39,186 nt of DNA. It comes from Flavobacterium pokkalii. Its GTDB lineage: Bacteria > Bacteroidota > Bacteroidia > Flavobacteriales > Flavobacteriaceae. How positions within the stretch are numbered: position 1 is the first letter of the stretch; every line of letters starts with the position of its first letter. Made by a program: the position numbers and the translations under genes. The stretch is taken from the NCBI RefSeq assembly GCF_014596575.1, contig NZ_NASZ01000031.1, forward strand, positions 1-39,186, given 5' to 3'. Under the pieces are notes generated by a model that did not search any database, was not told where the DNA came from, and saw only the letters and a program-made list of their open reading frames with translations. This document shows, one piece after another, positions 17,593-26,736 of this stretch.

Positions 17593-19004
17593 TGAAAAAT
17601 AATATTCAGATCAATTACCTGTAATTTACTAGGCTGTCTTACATTCTCTGGCGTACCTTGAAGCATTATTGACAAGATATTTTCATTTTTCCAACGATAA
17701 ACATCAGCCAACATATCATTCATAAACGGGCCCTGGATTTTATGAGCAATTTGCCAATCTTGCCAATTACTCTTTGCTGTTGCAACAGCTATTACCAAAT
17801 CTTGGTCTTTATTATTCTTTTTACTATTTTGGGAAGTTCCACAATAAATCATAATCAGATTATCATTTTTATCTGTAAATACCTTGGGACGATTGCCTAC
17901 GGTCATTGGTAATTGTAAACTATTCCATTTTCCTTTTTCGTCTCTCCAATAGTGAAAATACCTTTGAGCTTCTTTTGGCCCCCAACGAGTAGCTCCCAAG
18001 CTGCTACCTGCCGCTTCAATTGTTTCTTTGGTTCCATGAAACATTACAACATGAAGTCTCCCTTTTGAATCAATGACTTGTCCGTGGTCATTCATTAATC
18101 CTAATACCCTTGGAATGGATTGCACAACAATTCCTTCTGAATTGACATTAGGAATTTCATTCAACAACTTTCCTTCATTGTTTTTCCATGTAAATCCATG
18201 GTCATCGCTGTAAACATAAATCAAATCATGATTAGCCCCTTGACTATCTTCACGCCAAACCCAAGTTACATGTAGTCTCCCATTAACATCGTAATCGTAA
18301 CCATTAGGATAAGAACAGCGCGTATCACTTTTGCCTAATTCATCTTCAAATTTCCCTATAGATGAATCAATTTGCCTGGTATTTTCCCATTTTCCTGTTT
18401 TAGCATTGTAATCTACTAACATACGGTCTCCGTTACCTGAGCCTCGTACTCGGTAATTCATCTGGAGGTTACCTTCAGGAGTTTGCCAAAATTTTGGGTA
18501 AGTAATTTTGATTGGTTTATTTTCTTCTAGTTGATCTAAAATGGGACTAAATGAGGACGCTGCCCATTCCATAATTTCAGGATTAGTAGCTAAACCTTTC
18601 TTAGAAACTCTATAATGAAGCGGATGCACGTGATGATCAAAAGCTAAATGAATCGTTCCGTCATTTGGACAAATACCTAAGGAAACAACGTTGTGAGAAT
18701 CGTCACTTTTAAAATCATAATCTAAAAACTCAATAGTCTTCCAATCACCTAAAGGAAGTTTTCTCCTCGAAATGCAAACGTGTCTACGATCATTGTAATA
18801 TGCAATGTATTGATAGCCATTATGTGAAGCAAGAGCATCTTTTTGATAGCTTCTTCCATTTATAGCAATACCATACTTCCCGTCAATAGTCAATGCTTTA
18901 GTATCAACTGTAGAAATATTTTTTTTATTGATTTTCACTTGCGCTTTTACAGCTGCAAAAAAAAACATAAAAAAAACAACAATACATAACTTATTTTTCA
19001 TCAA
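17589..19004 (-). CDS. PL25-type ulvan lyase (BNR_4 seven-bladed propeller)
   Basis: Exported endo-lyase, 471 aa, signal peptide ending near AAVKAQ. It cleaves ulvan at uronic acid residues by beta-elimination, leaving an unsaturated uronate. The sequence is the BNR_4 propeller type (SDDSHNVVSLG, HLAFDHHVHPLHYRVS). Residues proposed for the PL25 lyase PLSV_3936, as I recall them (His123, His143, Tyr188, Arg204, Tyr246), fall here at H104, H124, Y169 and R185 with exactly the same spacings, and Y232 after a small gap. This spacing match is the best evidence that the locus targets ulvan. It has no sorting tail, so it is probably secreted or periplasmic. It lies 45 bp after the GH78 gene in the same operon. 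Confidence 0.82.
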   Translation of the reverse strand: MMKNKLCIVVFFMFFFAAVKAQVKINKKNISTVDTKALTIDGKYGIAINGRSYQKDALASHNGYQYIAYYNDRRHVCISRRKLPLGDWKTIEFLDYDFKSDDSHNVVSLGICPNDGTIHLAFDHHVHPLHYRVSKKGLATNPEIMEWAASSFSPILDQLEENKPIKITYPKFWQTPEGNLQMNYRVRGSGNGDRMLVDYNAKTGKWENTRQIDSSIGKFEDELGKSDTRCSYPNGYDYDVNGRLHVTWVWREDSQGANHDLIYVYSDDHGFTWKNNEGKLLNEIPNVNSEGIVVQSIPRVLGLMNDHGQVIDSKGRLHVVMFHGTKETIEAAGSSLGATRWGPKEAQRYFHYWRDEKGKWNSLQLPMTVGNRPKVFTDKNDNLIMIYCGTSQNSKKNNKDQDLVIAVATAKSNWQDWQIAHKIQGPFMNDMLADVYRWKNENILSIMLQGTPENVRQPSKLQVIDLNIIFQ

Positions 19005-19049
19005 TTCTAATTTGATTAGTTTAAGATTTAACTACCTCTTTAAAAACAT

Positions 19050-21920
19050 TTAAATTCTTTCCTTTGAATATTCTAACACATATATGCCTGAACCCAATAC
19101 TACAGTTGATTTATTAATCAAAACGACTTTATTTTCTTTTTGAAAAGCCTCAAAAGCAACACCATTAATTTTCAAGGTTTGCAGTTCTTTTGGAGTTAAA
19201 ACCACTTGTGCTTTGGTGTTAAAAGGAACTTCTAAATTCATTGAAAAATTTGTACCAGTTACTTTCCAACTATTAGCAATATTTCCATAAGGAGTAGGTA
19301 CAGATACGTCAGCAGATGTAATGTTTTTAGAAAAAACAGGTTTTACAGTAAAGTCTCTATATCCCGCCCCCTCATACGTAGATTTGATACCTCCTAACGA
19401 TTCAAAGAAATAAGCCGAGAATCCACTATGCATGGGATGGTTTAAAGAATTACTCAGTTCTTTCATTTTATCCCATTCAAATTGGCGTTCTGGCCAAGTG
19501 GTAAAACCATAATTCATAATATACGTTTGGCTGGGAAATGTAGGTGTTGTCAAAATTTGATGTGCCAAATCTTCTTTCCCTAATTTGGTTAAAACAGTAT
19601 AAATATACCTGTTGCCATGAATTCCAGTCGAATGATGCCCTCGTTTAACAACGTTAATATCATATTCCAATCCATTAACTACATTTAAAATTTCACTTTC
19701 ATCAACCATTCCAAATTGCAATGCCATCACCGTGGCGGTTTGACTTCCGTACCATTTGAATGTTGTGGATGGAATTGTGATTAAAAAAGCTTTGTTGAAG
19801 GACTCAGATAATGCTTGTTTTTCTTTTTCCATTTTTTGCTCAAAAACAACATCATCGTTCATTTTGGCAAATTTTTCCATAATACCCAACACATCATAAA
19901 AATACGCATTTGCAGAAATAATTGGATCACATTCCATAGCTGATGGATTTTTCAGACGGTCCCAATTAGGTGGACACCAATCCCCCATTCCGTTTTGAAT
20001 AATTCCTTTTTCATCTTTGAAGGATAAGTAATAATTGGTCAAATCTTTCATGTCTTCGTAATATTCCTTTACAATCGAATCATCTCCATAATAAAGGTAA
20101 TTATACCAAGGCAAATACATCGTAGCTACACCCCAATCCAATTTAGCAATTCCCGAAGTACGTTTCCCAGGAGCAATCATCGTAGGTACTTTGTGCTTGA
20201 TTTCAGGATTGTTGTTGGCTTTTACAGGAATCATTTGGGTACGAATGTCTTCCATGTATTTTTTATAGAAGTTTCCCATGTCGTAGTTGTACAAAGCATA
20301 TTCGCAAAAAGCATGCGCATCGCCCAACCAACCACATTTTTCACGGTGCGGACAATCCTCTGGAATCCCATGAATATTATCAACAATTGTCCATTTGCTA
20401 ATGCTGTGCATTTTGTTAAACAAAGGCTCAGAGCAACTAAAACTTCCTTTTTCTTGAATATCGGTTGCTACTAAAACCGCCTGAATCATACTAGCATCAG
20501 GCTTTGTTGTAATCCCTTTTAGTTCGGCATATCGAAAACCGTGATAACTAAATTGTGGCTCCCAAGATTCAAGAGCTTCTCCTTTACAAATGTATTTGTA
20601 CACTTGTCGCATTCCATTTGCTCCACCATCAGTAGAACCCGGAAAAATATCTTTGCCGTTTTGTGTCAAGGCTTCTGTTGTTGTGATTTCAATCAATTGT
20701 CCTTTGGTTCCCTTTACTTTTATTTTAACCCAACCTGCAATATTTTGACCAAAATCGACAATCCAATTACCATTAGTGCCCTTAAAAACTTTTTGAGGAG
20801 TTAACTCTTTTAATTTTCGAATAGGTGGAATTTGCTGTACACTGATTTTTTTTACTTCTGGCGTAATTACCTTGGCTTTGCCCCAGTTTGTGTCTTTATA
20901 ATTGGTATTGTTCCAATTACCTAATTCAAAACGGGCATCGTAAGTATCACCCCCATAAATATTATTAAAAACGATAGGCCCCGTGTTTTCTTTCCAATTT
21001 TCATTGGTATAAAAATCGGCTTTACTGCCATCCTCATAAGTAACTTTGATTAAAAGACGTACTGCTGGTGACCCGAAAGATATGTTTTTCTCTGATTCTT
21101 TATCGCTCTTCCATGAGATATCTTGACCGTAAAAACCATTTCCTAAAACAATTCCGATGGCATTTTGACCCGATTTCAAGGCATTAGTCACATCATAATG
21201 AACATAGTAAGCTTGTTTATCATAGTTAGAAGGTGCAGGATCTAAGACATGATTACCCACTTTTTTTCCGTTGATATACCATTCGTAATACCCCAATCCA
21301 CAGATGTATGCTTGGGCATTTTTAATGTTTTTCTTAGTTGAGATTTCATTTCTAAAATACCCCGTTGCTTGTCCTGCTACCATTTCAGGTTCTTTCATTT
21401 TTCCAGTTTGGTATTCTCTGAAACGATGTGGCGAAGTACGGTTGTCTTTGTTGAGACTAATCCATTTAGAGTTTCCCCAATTGTTATTATCCATTAAACC
21501 CATTTGAAAAGTCTGAACCGAAGACCAATTAGAAGACTCTCCTTTTTCGTCCCAAATTTTCACTTTCCAATAGTATTTTTGTGTGGCTTGCAACTCCTTT
21601 CCATCATATTTAACATAAACTGATTGCGAAGATTTTACCTGATTGGAATTCCATAAATCAGCCTCTTTTTCATTCAATTTGGCCTCTGACGAAGCTACCA
21701 AAACCTGATAAGCTGATTGTGATTTATTGAAACCTTTTGCTTTTATAATCCAAGATAATGAAGGTTGCTTGCTCTCAATAGCCGTTGGGTTAACTATGGC
21801 TTCACAAGTTAATGACTCAAATGTAAGTCCTTCGTTTATGCCTCCTTTAACTATAAAGCCAAAAGAAGAACTCAACAGAATTATTACAAAAAAAGGAATT
21901 AAGAATTTTATTTTTCTCAT
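19050..21920 (-). CDS. Exported GH78 alpha-L-rhamnosidase
   Basis: Inverting exo-enzyme releasing L-rhamnose. The ATG at 21920 gives 956 aa with a signal sequence (MRKIKFLIPFFVIILLSSSF). The longer frame from 22055 is excluded because it would start upstream of the operator and -7 box (21951-21995). Domains: N-terminal sandwiches (about 30-330), Bac_rhamnosid N domain, an (alpha/alpha)6 barrel and a C-terminal sandwich. The motif EDCPHREKCGWLGD supplies the D-x4-E-x6-D triad (D522, E527, D534) that corresponds to Asp567/Glu572/Asp579 of Bacillus RhaB. FTTWPER occupies the usual TTxWE site near the general base. It heads the GH78-PL25-GH43 operon. Confidence 0.9.
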   Translation of the reverse strand: MRKIKFLIPFFVIILLSSSFGFIVKGGINEGLTFESLTCEAIVNPTAIESKQPSLSWIIKAKGFNKSQSAYQVLVASSEAKLNEKEADLWNSNQVKSSQSVYVKYDGKELQATQKYYWKVKIWDEKGESSNWSSVQTFQMGLMDNNNWGNSKWISLNKDNRTSPHRFREYQTGKMKEPEMVAGQATGYFRNEISTKKNIKNAQAYICGLGYYEWYINGKKVGNHVLDPAPSNYDKQAYYVHYDVTNALKSGQNAIGIVLGNGFYGQDISWKSDKESEKNISFGSPAVRLLIKVTYEDGSKADFYTNENWKENTGPIVFNNIYGGDTYDARFELGNWNNTNYKDTNWGKAKVITPEVKKISVQQIPPIRKLKELTPQKVFKGTNGNWIVDFGQNIAGWVKIKVKGTKGQLIEITTTEALTQNGKDIFPGSTDGGANGMRQVYKYICKGEALESWEPQFSYHGFRYAELKGITTKPDASMIQAVLVATDIQEKGSFSCSEPLFNKMHSISKWTIVDNIHGIPEDCPHREKCGWLGDAHAFCEYALYNYDMGNFYKKYMEDIRTQMIPVKANNNPEIKHKVPTMIAPGKRTSGIAKLDWGVATMYLPWYNYLYYGDDSIVKEYYEDMKDLTNYYLSFKDEKGIIQNGMGDWCPPNWDRLKNPSAMECDPIISANAYFYDVLGIMEKFAKMNDDVVFEQKMEKEKQALSESFNKAFLITIPSTTFKWYGSQTATVMALQFGMVDESEILNVVNGLEYDINVVKRGHHSTGIHGNRYIYTVLTKLGKEDLAHQILTTPTFPSQTYIMNYGFTTWPERQFEWDKMKELSNSLNHPMHSGFSAYFFESLGGIKSTYEGAGYRDFTVKPVFSKNITSADVSVPTPYGNIANSWKVTGTNFSMNLEVPFNTKAQVVLTPKELQTLKINGVAFEAFQKENKVVLINKSTVVLGSGIYVLEYSKERI

Positions 21921-21950
21921 TTTAAAAGGTTGTTTTTTTTTAAGTAAAGC

Positions 21951-21995
21951 CAAATATAAACCTATAAATAGTTGTTTATGTCCTGCATTGACCTG
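21951..21995 (-). promoter_or_regulatory. PUL operator and -7 box for the GH78-PL25-GH43 operon
   Basis: Minus-strand operator CAGGTCAATGCAGGACAT (21995-21978), 19-bp spacer, then TATATTTG (21958-21951), an exact match to the TAnnTTTG consensus. The GH78 ATG is 30 bp downstream. Confidence 0.8.
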
Positions 21996-22053
21996 CTCTT
22001 TAGTTAACATTAATTTAGTTTTTCTCATCATTCCATTTCTTATTTTTTTTATC

Positions 22054-22096
22054 AAAAAAAAAAAAAAAACAGTAGCAAACCTTAGCCTACTACTGT
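22054..22096 (-). terminator. Terminator of the DUF4861-SDR-uxuA-SDR operon
   Basis: On the minus strand an ACAGTAG/CTACTGT stem (22096-22090 with 22075-22069) leads into a run of about 16 Ts, 40 bp past the last SDR gene. The hairpin is 23/28 identical to one inside the IS3 element at 28317-28344. Confidence 0.75.
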
Positions 22097-22136
22097 CATA
22101 AATAAATTTTAAATAAAATTTTCAGAACATTGAGTC

Positions 22137-22928
22137 TTAATTTTCGTTTGATGGCTTACCAATAGTAGCTAAAATTCCACCATCAACATAAAGTACGTGA
22201 CCGTTTACAAAATCACTTGCTTTAGAACTCAAAAAGATAGCAGCACCTTGTAAATCCTCTGGATCTCCCCAACGTTCAGCGGGTGTTCTGTTGATAATAA
22301 ATTCGTTAAATGGATGTCCATCTACACGGATTGGTGCTGTTTGGCTAGTAGCAAAATATCCTGGCCCTATTCCGTTAGTTTGAATGTTATATTTTGCCCA
22401 TTCTGTTGCCATACTTCTGGTAAGCATTTTCAAACCTCCTTTTGCAGCAGCATAGGCACTCACTGAATTTCTGCCTAATTCGCTCATCATAGAACAAATA
22501 TTGATGATTTTCCCTCCACCTCTTTTGATCATACCTTTGGCTACTTGTTTAGAAACAATAAATGGTCCAACCAAATCAATTTTGATTACTAATTCAAAAT
22601 CGGCAACCTCCATATCAATAATTGGCGTTCTTTTGATGATACCAGCATTATTAATCAAAATATCAATCGGTCCAACTTCTTTTTCTATTTTAGCAATCGC
22701 TTCTGCAACTGCTTTTTCATCCGTTACATCAAAAAGGTAACCATGAGCATTTAAGCCTGCAGCCTTATACTCTTCAATAGCTGCTTCTAATTCTGGAGCA
22801 GTATTATTATTAATCACTAAAGTAGCACCTGCATTTCCTAATCCTTTAGCCATAGCCATTCCTAAACCGTGAACAGCACCTGTTACTAAAGCTGTTTTTC
22901 CTTTTAAATCGAATAAATTTATTGACAT
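22137..22928 (-). CDS. SDR-family sugar-acid dehydrogenase (KduD / gluconate 5-dehydrogenase type)
   Basis: Cytosolic NAD(P)-dependent short-chain dehydrogenase, 263 aa, no signal peptide. The Rossmann motif TGAVHGLG (17-24), NNAG (about 92-95), catalytic Ser in ICSMMSELG and YAAAK (Tyr and Lys about 160-164) are all present. The sequence type is annotated either as 2-deoxy-D-gluconate 3-dehydrogenase (KduD, the step from the isomerised unsaturated uronate to 2-keto-3-deoxygluconate) or gluconate 5-dehydrogenase. In a lyase-based uronate operon KduD is the more fitting role, but no kduI is visible. It lies 9 bp after uxuA and is the last gene of the operon. Confidence 0.8.
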   Translation of the reverse strand: MSINLFDLKGKTALVTGAVHGLGMAMAKGLGNAGATLVINNNTAPELEAAIEEYKAAGLNAHGYLFDVTDEKAVAEAIAKIEKEVGPIDILINNAGIIKRTPIIDMEVADFELVIKIDLVGPFIVSKQVAKGMIKRGGGKIINICSMMSELGRNSVSAYAAAKGGLKMLTRSMATEWAKYNIQTNGIGPGYFATSQTAPIRVDGHPFNEFIINRTPAERWGDPEDLQGAAIFLSSKASDFVNGHVLYVDGGILATIGKPSNEN

Positions 22929-22937
22929 CTTTTTTTA

Positions 22938-24116
22938 TTAATTAAATGATTTTTTAATTCCTAGTTCTAATCCTCTTAATTCTGCAAGTCCGCGCAATCT
23001 TCCTATTCCTGAATACCCAGGATTCGTTTTTTTATTTAAATCATCTAGCATTTGATGACCGTGGTCTGGTCTCATTGGAATCGTGGCATCAATCATACCT
23101 AATGATTTTCTTCTTTTCTCTTCTTCCACCACTGCTTTAACAACAGCAAACATATCTACATCTCCTTCTAAATGATTGGCTTCATAAAAGTTTCCTTTTT
23201 CATCACGTTGTGTACTTCTTAAATGTAAAAAGTGGACTCTATCAGCAAAGTTTTTGAAAATTTGAACTAAATTATTATCAACTCTTACTCCTAGTGACCC
23301 TGTACAAAAGGTAATTCCATTTGACCTATCCGGAACTTCAGTAAATAAATAAGCATAATCATCTTCCGTACTAACAACTCTTGGCAAACCTAATATTGGA
23401 TACGGCGGATCATCGGGATGGATACACATTAATACATTATTTTGAGAAGCTACTGGGATAATTTCTTTTAAAAATGCCACTAAATTTTCTCTTAATTTTT
23501 TGGCATCAATATTTTGATATGTATTTAAAACGTTCTGAAATTGTTCTAATGTATAACCTTCTTCAGCACCGGGTAATCCAGCAATAATATTCTTAACCAG
23601 CTTATCTTTATCTTGTTGTGAAAGATTTTCAAGATAAACTTTTGCCTCTGCTTTTTGTGTATCTGAATAACTATTTTCAGCTCCTGGTCGCTGCAACAAA
23701 TACAATTCGAACGCTGCAAAGGCAGTAGTATCAAAACGTAATGCTTTAGAACCATCCTCAACTTCAAAATCTAAGTCAGTTCTTGTCCAATCTAGTACTG
23801 GCATGAAATTGTAACATACAATATTAATTCCGCATTGTGCTAAATTTGCTATACTTTTTTTGTAATTTTCAATATACTCCTGATAGTTAGCTGAACGAGT
23901 TTTTATGTTCTCATGCACTGGAATACTTTCAACAACACTCCAGCGAAGACCGCTTTTTTCAATGATTTCTTTTCTTTTTTTGATTTCATCTATTTCCCAT
24001 ACTGTTCCATTTGGAATATGATGCAAAGCCGAAACAATTCCTGTTGCTCCTGCTTGTTTGATATCTGATAAGGTTACGGGATCATTTGGTCCGTACCAAC
24101 GCCATGTTTGTTCCAT
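22938..24116 (-). CDS. uxuA: D-mannonate dehydratase
   Basis: Cytosolic enzyme converting D-mannonate to 2-keto-3-deoxy-D-gluconate. At 392 aa it has the usual UxuA size. Family landmarks: start MEQTWRWYGPNDPVTL, HHIPNGTVW (32-40), VVESIPVHE, CYNFMPVLDWTRTDL, CIHPDDPP, FCTGSLGVR, HLRSTQRD, and RPDHGHQM near the C-terminus; several His/Cys/Asp residues in these motifs bind the metal. It lies 15 bp after the fructuronate-reductase-type SDR and 9 bp before the other SDR. Together they form the classical glucuronate route, although the isomerase UxaC is not in the window. The glucuronate would come from ulvan. Confidence 0.95.
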   Translation of the reverse strand: MEQTWRWYGPNDPVTLSDIKQAGATGIVSALHHIPNGTVWEIDEIKKRKEIIEKSGLRWSVVESIPVHENIKTRSANYQEYIENYKKSIANLAQCGINIVCYNFMPVLDWTRTDLDFEVEDGSKALRFDTTAFAAFELYLLQRPGAENSYSDTQKAEAKVYLENLSQQDKDKLVKNIIAGLPGAEEGYTLEQFQNVLNTYQNIDAKKLRENLVAFLKEIIPVASQNNVLMCIHPDDPPYPILGLPRVVSTEDDYAYLFTEVPDRSNGITFCTGSLGVRVDNNLVQIFKNFADRVHFLHLRSTQRDEKGNFYEANHLEGDVDMFAVVKAVVEEEKRRKSLGMIDATIPMRPDHGHQMLDDLNKKTNPGYSGIGRLRGLAELRGLELGIKKSFN

Positions 24117-24131
24117 ACTATTTTTTGTTAA

Positions 24132-24959
24132 TTAAACTCCGCTATAAGCTGAAAACCCTCCGTCAATAGGAATAACAACACCTGTAACAAATGATGAGGC
24201 TTCATCACATAAATACAAAGTTGTACTTATTAAATCTTCTGGTTTACCATAACATCCCATTGGTGTTTGGTCTATAATTTGTTGCCCTCTTTGAGTTAAA
24301 CTACCATCCTGATTTGTTAATAAAGTTCTATTTTGTTCTGTTAAAAAGAATCCTGGTGCTATAGCATTTACACGAATACCGACTTTAGAAAAATGAACTG
24401 CTAACCATTGTGTAAAGTTTGACACTGCTGCTTTTGCGCCACTATAAGCTGGAATTTTTGTTAATGGTGTGAAAGCATTCATCGATGAAATATTTAATAT
24501 ACTACAACCTTTTTTACCAATCATATCTTTAGCAAAAACTTGCGTTGGTAATAATGTGCCTATAAAATTCAAATCAAAAACAAATTTTACCCCTTCATTA
24601 TCCAAATCAAAGAAAGTTTTAAATCCTTCAGTTTTATTTAATAAATCTTCTTTAACTAAAAAGGGATTAGTTGTTGTTCCTAACGGATGGTTTCCTCCAG
24701 CTCCATTTATTAAAATATCACAGCCCCCGAATTTTGAATCAATTTCTTTTTTAGCCAGTTCCAATGATTCTTTTTCCAAAACATTGGCAGCTAAGCCTAT
24801 TGCTTCTCCTCCCTCTGCAATAATCTCATTAGCAACTTGCTCGGCTGCTTCCTTCTTCAAGTCTAAAACAGCTATTTTATTTCCTTGTTTTGCTAATGCT
24901 TTTGCCAGTGTACTGCACAACACTCCTCCTGCACCAGTAACTACTACTACTTTACTCAT
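24132..24959 (-). CDS. SDR-family fructuronate reductase / mannonate oxidoreductase type (UxuB replacement)
   Basis: Short-chain dehydrogenase, 275 aa, cytosolic. It has TGAGGVLCS (Gly-rich, 8-16), NGAGGNHP (about 85-92, a variant of the NNAG motif), ISSMNAFTP with the catalytic Ser, and YSGAK (Tyr/Lys). The long insert after NGAGG (HPLGTTTNPFLVKED...) is typical of the SDR that sits next to UxuA in Firmicutes (YjmF) and Bacteroidota, where it replaces the unrelated UxuB. It would reduce D-fructuronate to D-mannonate for UxuA, which follows after 15 bp. It starts 33 bp after the DUF4861 gene. Confidence 0.82.
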   Translation of the reverse strand: MSKVVVVTGAGGVLCSTLAKALAKQGNKIAVLDLKKEAAEQVANEIIAEGGEAIGLAANVLEKESLELAKKEIDSKFGGCDILINGAGGNHPLGTTTNPFLVKEDLLNKTEGFKTFFDLDNEGVKFVFDLNFIGTLLPTQVFAKDMIGKKGCSILNISSMNAFTPLTKIPAYSGAKAAVSNFTQWLAVHFSKVGIRVNAIAPGFFLTEQNRTLLTNQDGSLTQRGQQIIDQTPMGCYGKPEDLISTTLYLCDEASSFVTGVVIPIDGGFSAYSGV

Positions 24960-24992
24960 CTTTTCTTATTACTTTTCTAAATTTATAAATTC

Positions 24993-26123
24993 TTAGTACG
25001 ATATTTTTACTCTATTGATTTTAAGTTGCTCTTTATAAGCTTGCAAATACGCAAACCATTCTTTAGAAGTTGTAATCTCTCCCGCTCTATCCCAAACTGC
25101 TCCTGTATAATATTTGAATGTGGCATTAGTAGGAACATCTGTAAAAGCTAAATATTGATCTTTACGTAAATACATATTATTTACCTTAGTTGGAATAATC
25201 ACTCCAACACCTGTTGTACCGTACTTAGCTTCTGTAGGCTCCCAATAACTTAACACACCGCCTTTAATATCAAACAATTCAGTTCCTACCTGATCTCTTT
25301 TGATGATTCCGATAACAATAGGAATATGTGTAAGACCCTCAACTTGATAATTCATTTCAACTTGATTTAATTGAGACCCAGCATCCAGGCTAATCGTTTT
25401 AGTGGCTTTTACTACATGTCCATCAACATTCCAAGCATCATAATATAATTTGAAGGTGGTACGCAAGGGACCGTTATCCAAGATTTCATATCTTGTATAA
25501 TTTTTAGAATACCAAATACTATCATTTACATAAGGTGCGCAATTACCCGCTCCCAAAGTATAACCCACATGGTAGTAATCCATTCCATCCCCGTGATCCT
25601 CATGATATTTACCTCTACTATAACGGTCATTAATAACCATTTTAGTGGTTCTTTTTACCCAAACATCAATTCCATAGGCATTTTGCTTTGGATTAAGTTC
25701 TAGTGCTTTACCATAAGCTCTAAAAGCAATTTTATCATTTTCCCATGCAAAATCATCTGCTCTTTCAGGTACATATCTACCGAAAGTTTTAGTTGGAAAA
25801 TCACTAGGTTTTTCTTTAAGGAATACTAATTGTATTTTTTCTTTTTCTTTTAAAGACAACTGAACTAACAAGTTTAACGGTGTCTTATTTCCTAAAAACT
25901 CTAGTTGATACGGAACTTCTTGCTGATTTTTTGAATTGACAACCTTAAAATTCGAGTCATTTAACCAAGTTAATTTTTCTTTTATTTTTGGATACGATAG
26001 GGAAATCACTTTATCCTTATATGTCAAATTAGTCTTGTTCTCAACTGAAACTGATTGATTTTGAAGCGCTTTACAAGATCCAAGTAACATAGAAAAAAGA
26101 AGAAGTGTGATATATCTTTTCAT
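24993..26123 (-). CDS. DUF4861-family lipoprotein
   Basis: Predicted lipoprotein, 376 aa: MKRYITLLLFSMLLGSC gives a clean lipobox (C17). The ATG at 26123 is chosen because the longer frame from 26171 would begin inside the -7 box at 26169-26176. The body matches the DUF4861 family found in pectin-, alginate- and ulvan-type loci: GRYVPERADDFAWENDKIAFRAYG (about 120-145), YHEDHGDGMDYYHVGYTLGAG with several His/Asp (about 195), and a C-terminal YTGAVWDRAGE. Its beta-rich sequence suggests a sugar-active sandwich fold. I do not know a firmly established reaction for it. It leads the operon for intracellular uronate breakdown, which suggests action on an unsaturated or uronic sugar before or during import. 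Confidence 0.8.
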   Translation of the reverse strand: MKRYITLLLFSMLLGSCKALQNQSVSVENKTNLTYKDKVISLSYPKIKEKLTWLNDSNFKVVNSKNQQEVPYQLEFLGNKTPLNLLVQLSLKEKEKIQLVFLKEKPSDFPTKTFGRYVPERADDFAWENDKIAFRAYGKALELNPKQNAYGIDVWVKRTTKMVINDRYSRGKYHEDHGDGMDYYHVGYTLGAGNCAPYVNDSIWYSKNYTRYEILDNGPLRTTFKLYYDAWNVDGHVVKATKTISLDAGSQLNQVEMNYQVEGLTHIPIVIGIIKRDQVGTELFDIKGGVLSYWEPTEAKYGTTGVGVIIPTKVNNMYLRKDQYLAFTDVPTNATFKYYTGAVWDRAGEITTSKEWFAYLQAYKEQLKINRVKISY

Positions 26124-26168
26124 ATTATTTTTTTGATTTTCTTTGAATGAAAACTGATTTAAAAAATA

Positions 26169-26213
26169 CAATAATATAATTTTTAATTCCTCTACCTGTC
26201 CTGTATTGTATGG
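26169..26213 (-). promoter_or_regulatory. PUL operator and -7 box for the DUF4861-SDR-uxuA-SDR operon
   Basis: Minus-strand operator CCATACAATACAGGACAG (26213-26196), 19-bp spacer, then TATTATTG (26176-26169), the weakest -7 box of the five. The upstream half-site is also degenerate, while the CAGGACAG half is intact. Confidence 0.68.
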
Positions 26214-26299
26214 TACATCTGGAGTTATCTGTGGATTTTGTTTTTTTTATACTAATTAAACTAGCAACTTGAATTATCTATTTTAATAAAAATGGCAGC

Positions 26300-26348
26300 A
26301 CCTGCTTTAGCCTCAATTCCCAAATAAGGAAGGGAGGCTAAAGCAGGT
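26300..26348. repeat. Perfect 15-bp inverted repeat with 19-nt loop
   Basis: acctgctttagcctc (26300-26314) is the exact reverse complement of 26334-26348. No T-tract follows on either side, so it is not a typical terminator. On the minus strand it lies in a 70-codon ORF (26473-26261) of unknown origin, encoding a segment LPALASLPYLGIEAKAG. It may be a palindromic mobile repeat or part of decayed element DNA. Confidence 0.5.
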
Positions 26349-26529
26349 AACCTGAATTTTATGATTTGCCAATTATTTGTAAATGGTAATTTTGGCTTCT
26401 GATGATTGGTGTAATTTTCCAGACCATGATTCACCATGTGTCGTACTATGTTTTTTTTCAAATTTAAGTACATTGATAATAATACTAAAACTTGTTTTTC
26501 AGAAAAACAGGTATTATTTTAGAAGAAAC

Positions 26530-26577
26530 AAACCCCGAAATTACTCAAAACGAGTCAAAAATGGGGTTTCCTTTTAA
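26530..26577. terminator. Probable bidirectional terminator
   Basis: Outer arms aaacccc (26530-26536) and ggggttt (26563-26569) enclose an inner actc/gagt stem and are followed by cctttt on the plus strand. No intact gene ends at it now; before IS insertion it may have served the isomerase gene upstream on the minus strand. The rest of 26349-26730 shows no supportable gene. Confidence 0.5.
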
Positions 26578-26736
26578 AGTGTAATAAGAAAAATAGCACC
26601 TTTAAGCAAATTTACTTATCATGTTATATCGTATTTAACTAGGTATTCGTGATTTGCTTCGCAGTTCAATACAAATTTTCATTTTTTACTATCAATGAAA
26701 ATTTTGATAGTTTTACACCCAATTTTTAAAAACTGA

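Noticed and set aside
17589..19004. BNR-repeat protein as a sialidase or neuraminidase
   Set aside because: The Asp-box and Arg-triad pattern of sialidases is not seen, while the His/His/Tyr/Arg spacing matches PL25 lyases.
24469..24996. Long plus-strand ORF (175 codons) opposite the SDR gene
   Set aside because: It is the antisense shadow of a conserved SDR reading frame, with a serine/proline-rich composition typical of such shadows.
26383..26577. Plus-strand 64-codon ORF between the DUF4861 operator and the IS
   Set aside because: Low-complexity, no recognisable motif, overlaps a hairpin and a second ORF on the other strand; no support for a gene.
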